A stretch of 64,000 nucleotides of DNA from Angiostrongylus vasorum (Eukaryota; Nematoda; Chromadorea; Rhabditida; Metastrongylidae). The notes under the pieces are model-generated. The model was given only the letters and a program-made list of their open reading frames with translations. It had not been told where the DNA came from and did no database searches. The position numbers were made by a program, and so were the translations under genes. Positions 22,530 to 33,200 of this stretch are shown piece after piece. Within the stretch, counting starts at the first letter, position 1. The number at the start of each line of letters is the position of its first letter. Location of the stretch: positions 477,533-541,532 of the forward strand of contig JADANN010000107.1 of the NCBI GenBank assembly GCA_018806985.1. The letters are read 5' to 3'.

Positions 22530-23560
22530 TAGTAGAAGTTGTCATTGTTATCGTCGTTGTTGTTGTTGTTGCTCGACGGCTGGAGTTTCTGCTAACTAGT
22601 AAAATGTACTTGCTAGTGCACTACCTTTGCTCTCATACTTCACACATGAAAACAACATTGGTCGAAAATGTGTGCCGAACAGATAGAAATGCGGTCAGAC
22701 GATCTTTTTGAAGCTACTCAATGGTCTTGAAGATGTGGTGGCTATTGGCCTCTCCTGCGACGTCAAATAGTCCGCAACCGCCTCTATGATCCTTTGTGCA
22801 GCTCAGAAAATTGTATGAGCTGTCCTATCGAGAGAGAATGCGGTCGCATGAGTACGATATAGTTGATCACATGTAAGATATGCGGTGAAGAATATATTGG
22901 GAATACGTGTAGACCAGTTTCTGTCCGAATAAAAGACCAACTAGGTGGAAGACTTAAAAAATGCCAGAGTACTCCTCCAGGTACACATTGATCGCAGAAG
23001 CTAATAGTGATGATTTCGTCACCAAACGTAAACCGAACACCCAAACATGCACGCATAGGACCCAGAGACATAACGGAGAAGATTTTGAAGTAGAGGTTAC
23101 GATCCTCGCCGAAGAATCGAGAACATAAGCGCGCAAAACTGTCGAGGCGTTCTGGATTAATTCCAGAAATCCAAAAAATGAACCACAGGGAAGAATGCCT
23201 TATTGTCACGTGTGATATTGGGCAACATATAAGCCTCTTATTCTAATGGGAGGGGCACATAGCGCTTGCACGTGAATTCTGTGCAGTTGGTCTCCACGTG
23301 ACATACTCAGTGGAAGACTCATAGAAAGCGGTGAGTGTGCATGGTTGGAATCTTGGTTTGGCGTTTTCTCTGTTTGGTTATGGAGGTGTTTGGCCCAATA
23401 GATTGCTGTCAACTTGACCTTTCCAGGCTCTGAGGAAGGCGAAATCCGCCGAAACGTTAGCTTGTTGGCGAATATACGATTTATTATAAGAATACGAAGA
23501 ATTATATGATCAATGCCGAGGTTAATAGAAAGTCGGTCGTGAGATTTATATCTATGCACG
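22530..23560 (+). pseudogene. Penelope-like element fragment, plus strand
   Basis: The plus strand reads KMYLLVHYLCSHTSHMKTTL (end of the RT region), VRNRLYDPLC, CMSCPIERECGRM, and CKICGEEYIGNTCRPVSVRI, the GIY-YIG core. Then come SGLIPEIQKMNHREECLIVT, the post-endonuclease block, and EEGEIRRNVSLLANIRFII near 23,430-23,490, the element 3' region. Stops and shifts break it. The minus-strand frames at 22,784-23,209 and 23,206-23,559 are antisense. It ends about 500 bp from the 3' side of the GATA gene. Confidence 0.85.
23430..23455 (+). ncRNA. Hammerhead-like ribozyme core in PLE 3' region
   Basis: CTGAGGA, one A, a perfect 4-bp helix GGCG/CGCC around a 5-base loop, then GAAAC. The CUGANGA box, helix II and GAAA follow the hammerhead consensus, and PLEs are known to carry such ribozymes. 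A weak helix III (GUUA/UGGC) can be drawn at 23,455-23,470. The cleavage site and helix I are not certain, so activity is unproven. Confidence 0.45.
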
Positions 23561-24063
23561 TCGAATATTCGTAGTTTGTAGGCTGGAAATTAACGATGTA
23601 GATCTTCTTCATTGTGGATGTTTTGGAGGTACCGATTTTTGAATCAGATAAAATTCGTATGGAAGTCGATCAAAAGGTGCCATCGGCACTTGGGACTAAG
23701 GCTCAACTGTATTTTCTGTACCACTTTTAGCTACTGAACCTTTTGGATGCAGGTTATTTGTACTTTTCAGCGGTTATTTACAAGTAATGAGTCCACCTTA
23801 AAATGGTGTGCGAAGGCGCCTAGCTCTTTCATCCCATAAGTGAACTCTGTAGTGATCGGATACTTTTCCAATCCCTACGCAGATGATTCCCTCTCCTACT
23901 TTTGAACTGGTGTCTTAATGACTTATTAAAAGTAGAAAAAGGCTTTATCAATCTCGACGTTTGTAAAACGAAGATAATTTATTAAAAACAATCCTGTAAA
24001 CAAAGGAAGAAATGAGCAACTCGAGTAATGATGTTGGTCGAGAACAATAGAGAAAAACACATA
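23561..24063. other. Gap between PLE and GATA gene
   Basis: AT-rich, with no motif. It would contain the 3' untranslated region and polyadenylation site of the minus-strand GATA gene; AATAAA-like runs (for example TTTATT near 23,980 on the plus strand) fit but are not decisive. Confidence 0.35.
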
Positions 24064-24353
24064 TTAAAACAGATGAATTTTTCTGAAGCGGTGTGAAAAT
24101 GATCGAGAAACAGGCGTACTCTCAACGGGCTTTCCACTACTATAATCCTAAAATAGGCCGAACGTTTCATTCGAAACATTTTCAAAAGCATTTGCACCCG
24201 CTGAGGCGACTTCAATCTGAGATTTATTTGCAGCGGCCGAGCAATTTAGAAAGCTACTGCTTGTACACTGTTCCTTTATAATGGGAAATGCTTCGCCGTA
24301 TTTACCCTCAAATTGATTGTTGTTAAACATGTTTTTCTGTACTAGTTCCTGCT
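24064..24353 (-). CDS. Alternative C-terminal coding of the GATA gene
   Basis: Beyond the stop at 24,354 the minus strand stays protein-like in two ways. An open frame from about 24,405 to 24,148 reads GFIEYPIEQELVQKNMFNNN and ends ENVSNETFGLF. Alternatively a donor GAG/GTTTCA at 24,375 and an acceptor TATTTTAG at 24,148 would join, in frame, an exon 24,147-24,064 beginning DYSSGKPVESTPVSR. Only transcript data can choose. Confidence 0.4.
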
Positions 24354-26255
24354 CTATGGGGTATTCGATGAAACCTCGCCACGGTTGCTTTTGATGGTCT
24401 TCCGTTCTTGTTCAGTCAAAATACACTGCTCGTTTACCGCTTTATGTTTCACTACCTTCGCAGTCGTATTCGAAGCTGCACTCAGCACGTGGGAACCGCA
24501 TACATCAGTTCCTAAGTAAGCGCTATGAGAACGGCTTGTGGAACTATGCGGATCGTTTAGTTGTGACGAACTTGTTTGCTGTTCTATATTGATGGCATCG
24601 AACCCGACCGGTGCAGTGGTGTACTTCATTATCATCGGATTTGGAGTACTGCATTGAATGTTAGATGAAATGGATTCTGGTAGGGAATGTGAAAAAATCT
24701 TTCGACGGTACGGAAAAAATTCCGAAATGCAGTTGATTGTGACTGATTAGAATCAGGTAGCCGAACAGTGTTATGCTGAGAGATCGCGAATTTTGGAGAT
24801 GATATACCATTTCTAGGTTGACTAGAGACTGGTTTCTGGAAGTATCCAAAGTTCACAGGATTGCTTTCGCGTTCCCTTACACAAACGTGGCAAGAAGAGC
24901 GATATCGTCGAGTGATTGTGTCACGACGCATTGAAGCCGGACGGTTTTGACCTTTCCTTCGGAAGAATAAATTACAGGCGCTGAAATTTCATGTGCTCGT
25001 TAGGAGGTTTCTGCGAAATAAAGCAGATTCTTGTCAAAATATTCCACTGAGAAAAAACCACTTCAAAAAACGTATTTTCACTTAACAAGTGCCATTTAAA
25101 GGCTTCAATTAGTAGCTGTCAATTTCATGCAATTTATTCGGGGGTTGCTTCCTACCGGCTATATAAATCAATAATGTAGGAACGCGAAAGCTTTTATTTC
25201 CATCAAAACGCTATTTTGAAAATAGAGATGATCCACAAGTGTCCCATTTGCAAAAATAAACTAGAGTGCAAAACTGTCGTCTCTTCTGCACTTACTTGCA
25301 TTCGTGTTGCCCATCTGCACTTCGCCTCCATGCGCTAGTGATCTTCGTTCCGCAATTACCGCACTCAGTATTTTCGTTCACGGCACCCCTAACAATGAAG
25401 GCATCGAATTTTTCCATTGACAGATTTACAACGATGAAGGCGTGTTTGTTGCAAGCGATCATTATTCACCTTGTTCGTTTCAGCTAGTTGCAGATCAAGA
25501 ATATCCATCAGCTGTAGCCTAACGATGGATACAGTAGGATCCGAAATTTCTGCATAATTTCTACGGGGCATTGGAGGAATTGAACTGATTCTATTGTGCG
25601 AGATTCTAGCTGGTAATCATGCCTTTTTTTGACGACTAAAAAGCAATATTGAGATAAAGACGGTGGCAACGTTAACAATTACCGTTATTTCCAAACCGCA
25701 TTTTGTTACACTTGAACTAAACGTGGCACAAATAGGCTTGCACTGTCTGCTAGTAAGGGTATCAAGCTTCATGGGTATCAAAGTTCAGCTACACTAAACC
25801 ACGTCTACTCACCCGCGAGCGTGGCATGCTCTGTAGGACAGGTGGTGGAGGTAATGGAGCGATCGCTGCCGTTTTCATAATTAGACAGTTTGCAGCATAA
25901 TGTCGATTAATCGAGGAAAAGCTGAAGAGCACAATTGTATTCAATCACAAATTTATCACTCACATAAGATCGAAGTGTTCCTCTAGATGTGCGATGACCG
26001 ATTCTAAGTAGACTTCGTAATTTTCACGTCTTTTTTTTACAGAGACAGAGCAAAACTTATTGTGATTAATCCCGAATCTACCTACAATGAAATTTATGAC
26101 ATGTTCATAGTGTTGTTTTATACGTCAGTCTTCGATTGAGGTGAATTTTTGGCTAGGATTCGTGGCTTCATAAAGTTTTCTTTTGTGCGGAACTCACATT
26201 GATGAATGTTGCGTTGATTCGCTAACGCTTTGATACTGTTCATTGTTGGGAAAAA
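24354..26255 (-). CDS. GATA-type zinc-finger transcription factor, multi-exon
   Basis: A host DNA-binding regulator. The minus-strand exon 25,388-25,296 encodes CGNCGTKITSAWRRSADGQH, then a codon split by a GTAAGT intron; the exon 24,980-24,808 (after TTTCAG) resumes NACNLFFRRKGQNRPASMRR. Together they give C-x2-C-x17-C-x2-C plus the basic tail, a classic GATA finger. Upstream exons with consensus sites and matching phase: 26,255-26,198 (ATG at 26,243, just after ATTTCAG), 26,081-25,964 (KKRRENYEVYLESVIAHLEE) and 25,921-25,813 (PLPPPPVLQSMPRSR). A further likely exon lies at 25,609-25,470 (NYAEISDPTVSIVRLQLMDI). Downstream, a 131-bp intron leads to exon 24,676-24,354. Two junctions, 25,813/25,609 and 25,470/25,388, do not keep frame with the simplest choices. 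Whether it is an ELT or EGL-18 relative I cannot say. Confidence 0.85.
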
Positions 26256-26920
26256 CTGAAATAATAACGAAGAATCCAAATCTTCATCGCCTAGCTCACT
26301 AAAATGTCAGTGATGAATATATATGATACCAAAGGGAGTAGCCAAATACACAGTGACTACAAAAAACTGTTGCTCCTCTGATATTTACTCCGTTAACCGT
26401 TGCTTCACTTTCACCATCGTTACACATGCATACGTATTCATTCATATTCTCACGCATGAACATATCACTCTCATAGTCAGTCCAACAACACCGTCGCTCT
26501 GCATTGGCATCTACACTTGTGTGTTTCTCTATTTTGACAAAATTTAATTCGATCAATTCTTCTCCGTACCACCACCGGCTCACTCTCATGCTTCAATTTA
26601 AATCATACGAACAACAACACAACTGCTCTCTAAGGCAACACACCAGCTCTCATATACTCTGCAGCCTTTCATATATCGAGAGAACTGAATCGGTCGTTAT
26701 CATCATCCGGTCCCTTGCGCAGAGAATTCACATTCCACCAAGACTGTCAAATTTGCTCATTTTTCAAAGGGAAATGTAGTGCAGTGTCTCGTAGTGGAAA
26801 CGTAATAAAACGTGGTTTCCTTATAGACTTTTCTCCTCACATGCTTTTGGTGTTCTGCAAGCCAATTTCTTACCCACTAAATAGGACTTGTTAATAAGAA
26901 GAGAACGTATTAGGGCACTT
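26256..26920. other. Region upstream of the GATA exons
   Basis: Contains open frames on both strands (26,299-26,589 minus; 26,323-26,547 plus) without motifs. It may be promoter or a large intron if the exon at 27,646-27,720 belongs to the same gene. Confidence 0.35.
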
Positions 26921-26925
26921 GAACG

Positions 26926-26996
26926 TATATAAACAGAGCAGAGCGGTTGATCTTCAACGTTATCTCTACTTCCTAACAAGTAGTTTCTGTTTCAGC
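26926..26996 (+). promoter_or_regulatory. TATA box and splice acceptor before an open frame
   Basis: TATATAAA at 26,926-26,933 is followed 60 bp later by TTTCTGTTTCAG, a strong nematode 3' splice or trans-splice acceptor, and 22 bp later by the ATG of the frame at 27,018. The arrangement is that of a small nematode gene start. Confidence 0.35.
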
Positions 26997-27017
26997 AGTA
27001 TAGCTGATCATAATTAA

Positions 27018-27347
27018 ATGAATCCTTTTCAAACATTCTTCATTCAGTGCAGAACCGATGAATTTTTTTGCTTAACAAGAGAATCCGTTGCCATGAGGAA
27101 CATCAGTGGTCAGGCAGCGTTGCAGATGAGGCGCTACAAAGGCAACTGGAGGTGCCAAAATTTCGCAGTAGTTGTATACAACGTCACTACACCGAACACT
27201 ATTGTATATGTATGTGAAAAGTATCTTTGTCACAGTTACAAGTATTTCGCATTACTATTTTTGCTGCTTGACAAAGCTCTTAACAATGCTTTTCAAAAAA
27301 AATATAAACCAGGCAGTTCAGAGGGTATTACGAGAAAGAAATCGTGA
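27018..27347 (+). CDS. Uncharacterised small open frame
   Basis: 109 codons from ATG to TGA. The N-terminal half is polar with scattered cysteines (QMRRYKGNWRCQNFAVVVYN). A hydrophobic segment YFALLFLLL follows near residue 80, then a lysine-rich end. No family is recognised. Support comes mainly from the TATA motif and TTTCAG upstream. It lies on the opposite strand to the GATA gene, possibly within an intron of it. Could be chance. Confidence 0.25.
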   Translation: MNPFQTFFIQCRTDEFFCLTRESVAMRNISGQAALQMRRYKGNWRCQNFAVVVYNVTTPNTIVYVCEKYLCHSYKYFALLFLLLDKALNNAFQKKYKPGSSEGITRKKS

Positions 27348-27645
27348 GGCCTTAAACTAATGAACGCCCTGGCTGACCACTTTTATGAAGCAGAATGAGG
27401 ATAAAGAGTCAAATCATCGAACTGAAATGACATGAAGAACAAAGACAACTCGTCTTTTAAATCTGTGAACCATCGTGCTACACCGCCTAAGGTGGAAAAA
27501 GATGAGTGAATCTTATTACAAAACATGGATAATACAAATAGCCAAGTCGGTTGTACTTTGCCTCATATGAGAGCTTCACTAGGATCATTGATTCTTTCGG
27601 TTTATCTTACAGCACTTTTTCCAAAACTTGAAAAAATCGAACTAC

Positions 27646-27720
27646 CTGTTGTATATGGAGTTGAATGAATCCCATTGTGGTTATTGACATCTTGAGGCGA
27701 CACGTATTCAACAGGATCAC
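27646..27720 (-). CDS. Possible upstream exon of the GATA gene
   Basis: Minus-strand exon bounded by TTATTCTAG (acceptor) and CAG/GTAGTT (donor), open in one frame: DPVEYVSPQDVNNHNGIHST, then PYTT. The composition (Asn, Ser, Thr, Pro) suits the N-terminal region of a transcription factor, and the strand matches the GATA gene 1.4 kb downstream. No connecting exon was found that corrects the phase, so it could belong to another gene. Confidence 0.35.
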
Positions 27721-27898
27721 CTAGAATAAGACTTTTCAATACCAGATTGTAATGGATGCCAATACAGCTCTGATGATAGTGCATATTCTATTCGGATAGC
27801 AGCAGTACTATTTAGATATCATCAACTTTAGCCTACATGGCAACAATTTCATAAAAAGCCGAAAAAGAAGGCACCTGAAAGGTTTATAACACATCTAT

Positions 27899-28132
27899 AT
27901 GTATAGTTCATACTACAACTTCGTTGACCTTTCTAAGAATACCACCAACAGCAGTCTAGGTTTTCTCACAACTTTCGACTATTTCTACAAACATGTTGCT
28001 GTTGCAAATAAAAGTCTTACAGACGTCTGGAAAATAGAGAAAACAGCAAAGAAATTAAAGCAATACGAACCTGGTAGTGATTGCTTCATGTCCATTACGA
28101 GAACGCCGGAATGCTTCGACGAAAGCTCATAA
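27899..28132 (+). CDS. Uncharacterised open frame
   Basis: 77 codons with a protein-like second half (VANKSLTDVWKIEKTAKKLK, then SDCFMSITRTPECFDESS). No acceptor, promoter or family is recognised. Two cysteines near the end might suggest a secreted nematode domain, but that is a guess. Confidence 0.2.
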   Translation: MYSSYYNFVDLSKNTTNSSLGFLTTFDYFYKHVAVANKSLTDVWKIEKTAKKLKQYEPGSDCFMSITRTPECFDESS

Positions 28133-29989
28133 ATGAGACGTATGAAACTTTATGATAAACGAAGGAAACTTGACCTGAGCGACATGTTTATTCATGTTCA
28201 ACCGTTTAATCATTGGAAAGCAGCATTTCAGCTGTTACTTAACGTGTTTTTCACATCACGGATCGCCCATCACTTGACGTCTTCTTCGGGACTTTGATCT
28301 TCCCTTGTTTCATGGAAGTTTTGTGATTGCTCACTGACTGAATCGACTACGATAATAAATCGCCCACGGTTTTATAGTTTTAGTGATAGCTATTTCAAAT
28401 TGTTCCTTGAAATATGCGACATTAGAGACGTCGGAGGCATTCAGTTCTCGTCAACACGAGTTTATCTGTAAGCATCGATTCATTCGAACAACTAGCAAAC
28501 CGATTCAGAGGCTTACGGTTGAGCAGAAGCGGATCAATAGTGGCCTTGACAATTTCAGTCGTCTACGCAAAGAGATAAAGCTATGACGAAGACGAACTTG
28601 AAACATTCTACATCGACTTCGAGAGGTTCTATAGACAAAGCGACACATTCTTTCAGATAATCATCGCAGATTCTAACGCCAAGATTAGACACAGAAGAAG
28701 GTGACAAGGACGTCACATTGAGATCCACGGACTAGAATGGAAGAAGCAGAGTAGGGGGCCGTCAGAGTTTATCATGACGACATGATAATTTATGGTAATT
28801 CACAATTCCAGAAGCCCCACTCTCAACGCTCAACTTTGAAGTCCCCCTATGGAGAGTTACACAGCAAAAATAGACAACACCATAGTAAATCGAAGGTATT
28901 GTCTAACCGAGTTCGCTGTTGTCCCAAAATTTTTTCTCAGGATCGGAGCATCGCCTGAACAACACAAAATTTCTTTTTTTCGCGGAAAAGAGGAAAGGCC
29001 TCTAAATTAAAGAAAACCACGTCTCAAGGCCACCGTAAAGTTGGCGTAGGAAAGATGCCGTTCTTGTTAATATCGACGAGGAATGCAATCGACTTATTCA
29101 ACTGTTTACGTTAGCGTTATGAAAGCAGCGAGTTCGAATGTTTTCAAGAGACATTTGGCTCCAGAACCACTCGAGCTGATACGCCAACATGAAATCGTGC
29201 AAGTTATACGCAACCGGCAACTCAGGCCCGAAATTGCAAAACAAGGCAGACAGGCGAAATTGATGACAATGACAAGACAGAAAAGGATTGAAGAAAATTT
29301 TGAAGAGAGAAGAGCAGGAATAAAGATCGAAGCCGCAGAGGTTGGGAAAAGCATTCACAAAGCCCACCGAAGCTTCGTCGATCAAAAATCAAGACGATTG
29401 CACTCCGAGGCCCAGACGAAATACCTATAGCTTTTAGAATGGTAGTGGAGGAAATCGTTCACGATTAGTACTCAGATCTCCTCAATTGCAACGTCCTTCT
29501 CACCTCTCGCGAAATAAAGGAGAATATAAACAGTTTTCTCTTCTTTAATCGAACATACCATTTCGTCGGTTGAGATCGGGTAATGCATGACCTGTACAGG
29601 GCAAAACTGGAACATTGAAGAACCCTTCGTCTGGCTTCATTAAAACACTAACTTGGCCCCCTCATGTGTTACATGTCATAACGCAAGGTTGCTATTCAGT
29701 GGAAACTCAGCAACGCTGTTTTTTTTGAAAAACTGTGACCTCCACAATATGGGTATTTACCGCCCAAATTTACCCAAACATTTACTGCCTAGTGTCCGCC
29801 GTCTATAAAGTCTTTACCTGAAACGTCCTACAGATGCGGAACAGAACAATGGACAGTGAAGAGTCGTTGAGCAAGCAGTGTTGGGGAAAGGATTAAGTAC
29901 GACGTAAGACGCTGACACGTTAACAAGACAAATTGGAGATAGACATTTTTATTTGATGCCTATCATTATTTACGGTAGGACAGGATGTA

Positions 29990-30125
29990 AAAATACAACC
30001 ATTACAATAGTGAGATATTTAAAAAAGTTGGTCCGCAGATCACATCGAAACACTATTACTCTTTCCACGGGCTAACGTGTTACCCAAGGCACCACTGAGG
30101 CCATCGCTCTGTCTTTCCCTCGGCC
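29990..30125 (-). mobile_element. Diverged single arm of the foldback family inside the RTE
   Basis: GAGATATTTAAAAAAGTTGGTCCGCAG..., then CTATTACTCTTTCCACGGGC and TAACGTGTTACC, follow the minus orientation of the satellite unit with many changes. RTE coding is recognisable on both sides (STT...DADT before, REHKQTEV then IDLGKAF after). An older insertion of the same family, about 80 bp from the array. Confidence 0.55.
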
Positions 30126-30196
30126 AAATACTAACTTAACCACCGCGAGAGCATAAACAGACAGAAGTTTCTCACTTCCATCGATTTAGGGAAGGC

Positions 30197-30204
30197 TTTT
30201 GACT
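30197..30204. repeat. Left 8-bp direct repeat flanking the satellite array
   Basis: TTTTGACT, repeated at 46,433-46,440. In the RTE frame both copies encode the FD(S) of RT motif A, so the 8-mer is target sequence present on both sides of the array. Confidence 0.7.
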
Positions 30205-33200
30205 TTAGTTGCCAGTTTGGGCTGTCTAGATCAATCCCGTTGACGGGTGATTGCTGATGGCGCTGATCGATAGAACTAGCTGAGAGACAGGTAAAACGAA
30301 GGACCCCCATGGTGTGGTGGTGAACGCGTAACTCCCCGGAAAGGACAATAGCGCGTTCTTTCCACCCCGCAGACACCTGTGGTCCGGAGTTATGCCTATA
30401 TCTCTGCATGATCTTAGTTGCATTTCACATGATACCCTGCCGTTAAAAATTATACTAGGCAGTACTAGGCAGTAAATAAAAAAAAGGTTAGGATTGTGAT
30501 TCCAACTTCAGCCCCAGTTTAACTAGGTTCGTTGCCGATTTGGGTTCCCTAAATCAATCCCGTTGACGGGTGATTGCTGATGGCGCTGATCGATAGAACT
30601 AGCTGAGAGACAGGTAAAAATGAAGGACCCCCATGGTGTGGTGGTGACCGCGTAACTCCCCGGAAAGGACAATAGCGCGTTCATTTCCCCACCGCAGACA
30701 CCTGTGGTCCGGAGTTATGCCTATATCTCTGCATGATCTTAGTTGCATTTCACATGATACCCTGCCGTTAAAAAATTATACTAGGCAGTAAATAAAAAAA
30801 AGGTTAGGATTGTGATTCCAACTTCAGCCCCAGTTTAACTAGGTTCGTTGCCGATTTGGGTTCCCTAAATCAATCCCGTTGACGGGTGATTGCTGATGGC
30901 TCTGATCGATAGAACTAGCTGAGAGACAGGTAAAACGAAGGACCCCCATGGTGTGGTGGTGAACGCGTAACTCCCCGGAAAGGACAATAGCGCGTTCATT
31001 TCCCCACCGCAGACACCTGTGGTCCGGAGTTATGCCTATATCTCTGCATGATCTTAGTTGTATTTCACATGATACCCTGCCGTTAAAAAATTATACTAGG
31101 CAGTACTAGGCAGTAAATAAAAAAAGGTTAGGATTGTGATTCCAACTTCAGCCCCAGTTTAACTAGGTTCGTTGCCGATTTGGGTTCCCTAAATCAATCC
31201 CGTTGACGGGTGATTGCTGATGGCGCTGATCGATAGAACTAGCTGAGAGACAGGTAAAACGAAGGACCCCCATGGTGTGGTGGTGAACGCGTATACTCCC
31301 TCGGAAAGGACAATAGCGCGTTCATTCCCCACCGCAGACACCTGTGGTCCGGAGTTATGCCTATATCTCTGCATGATCCTAGTTGCATTTCACATGATAC
31401 ACTGCCGTTAAAAATTATACTTTACGCAGTAAATAAAAAAAGGTTAGGATTGTGATTTCAACTTCAGCCCCAGTTTAACTAGGTTCGTTGCCGATTTGGG
31501 TTCCCTAAATCAATCCCGTTGACGGGTGATTGCTGATGGCGCTGATCGATAGAACTAGCTGAGAGACAGGTAAAACGAAGGGACCCCCATGGTGTGGTGG
31601 TGAACGCGTAACTCCCCGGAAAGGACAATAGCGCGTTTCATTCCCCACTGCAGACACCTGTGGTCCGGAGTCTATGCCTATATCTCTGCATGATCTTAGT
31701 TCTATTTCACATGATACCCTGCCGTTAAAAATTATACTGTACGCAGTAAATAAAAAAAAGGTTAGGATTGTGATTCCAACTTCAGCCCCAGTTTAACTAG
31801 GTTCGTTGCCGATTTGGGTTCCCTAAATCAATCCCGTTGACGGGTGATTGCTGATGGCTCTGATCGATAGAACTAGCTGAGAGACAGGTAAAACGAAGGA
31901 CCCCCATGGTGTGGTGGTGACCGCGTAACTCCCCGGAAAGGACAATAGCGCGTTCATTCCCCACCGCAGACACCTGTGGTCCGGAGTTATGCCTATATCT
32001 CTGCATGATCCTAGTTGTATTTCTCATGATACATTGCCGTTAAAAATTATACTAGGCAGTACTAGGCAGTAAATGAAAAAAAAGGTTAGGATTGTGATTC
32101 CAACTTCAGCCCCAGTTTAACTAGGTTCGTTGCCGATTTGGGTTCCCTAAATCAATCCCGTTGACGGGTGATTGCTGATGGCGCTGATCGATAGAACTAG
32201 CTGAGAGACAGGTAAAACGAAGGACCCCCATGGTGTGGTGGTGAACGCGTAACTCCCCGGAAAGGACAATAGCGCGTTCATTCCCCACCGCAGACACCTG
32301 TGGTCCGGAGTTATGCCTATATCTCTGCATGATCCTAGTTGTATTTCACATGATACACTGCCGTTAAAAAATTATACTAGGCAGTACTAGGCAGTAAATA
32401 AAAAAAAGGTTAGGATTGTGATTCCAACTTCAGCCCCAGTTTAACTAGGTTCGTTGCCGATTTGGGTTCCCTAAATCAATCCCGTTGACGGGTGATTGCT
32501 GATGGCGCTGATCGATAGAACTAGCTGAGAGACAGGTAAAACGAAGGACCCCCCATGGTGTGGTGGTGACCGCGTAACTCCCCGGAAAGGACAATAGCGC
32601 GTTCATTCCCCACCGCAGACACCTGTGGTCCGGAGTTATGCCTATATCTCTGCATGATCCTAGTTGTATTTCTCATGATACATTGCCGTTAAAAAATTAT
32701 ACTAGGCAGTACTAGGCAGTAAATAAAAAAAAGGTTAGGATTGTGATTCCAACTTCAGCCCCAGTTTAACTAGGTTCGTTGCCGATTTGGGTTCCCTAAA
32801 TCAATCCCGTTGACGGGTGATTGCTGATGGCGCTGATCGATAGAACTAGCTGAGAGACAGGTAAAACGAAGGACCCCCATGGTGTGGTGGTGACCGCGTA
32901 ACTCCCCGGAAAGGACAATAGCGCGTTCATTCCCCACCGCAGACACCTGTGGTCCGGAGTTATGCCTATATCTCTGCATGATCTTAGTTGTATTTCACAT
33001 GATACCCTGCCGTTAAAAAATTATACTAGGCAGTAAATAAAAAAAAGGTTAGGATTGTGATTCCAACTTCAGCCCCAGTTTAACTAGGTTCGTTGCCGAT
33101 TTGGGTTCCCTAAATCAATCCCGTTGACGGGTGATTGCTGATGGCGCTGATCGATAGAACTAGCTGAGAGACAGGTAAAACGAAGGACCCCCATGGTGTG

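Larger units (their letters stand above)
28410..30204 (+). pseudogene. RTE retrotransposon, 5' half (split by the satellite array)
   Basis: The plus strand reads through the APE domain (VLVNTSLSVSIDSFEQLANR near 28,445; ELETFYIDFERFYRQSDTFF near 28,600), the linker frame 29,083-29,430 (EERRAGIKIEAAEVGKSIHK), and the first RT part (NYRP-like block near 29,760, VYKVFT, EQAVLGKGLSTT near 29,870). It reaches IDLGKAFD at 30,180-30,202, RT motif A. The copy continues at 46,433 with FDSFEIEAV. Frameshifts and stops are common. A diverged foldback arm (29,990-30,125) is also nested in it. Confidence 0.9.

Noticed and set aside
30320..30360. Pol III boxes inside the satellite unit (GGTTCGTTGCC; TGTGGTGGTGAAC)
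   Set aside because: The match to box B is partial in array units, and the spacing and order do not fit a tRNA-type promoter.
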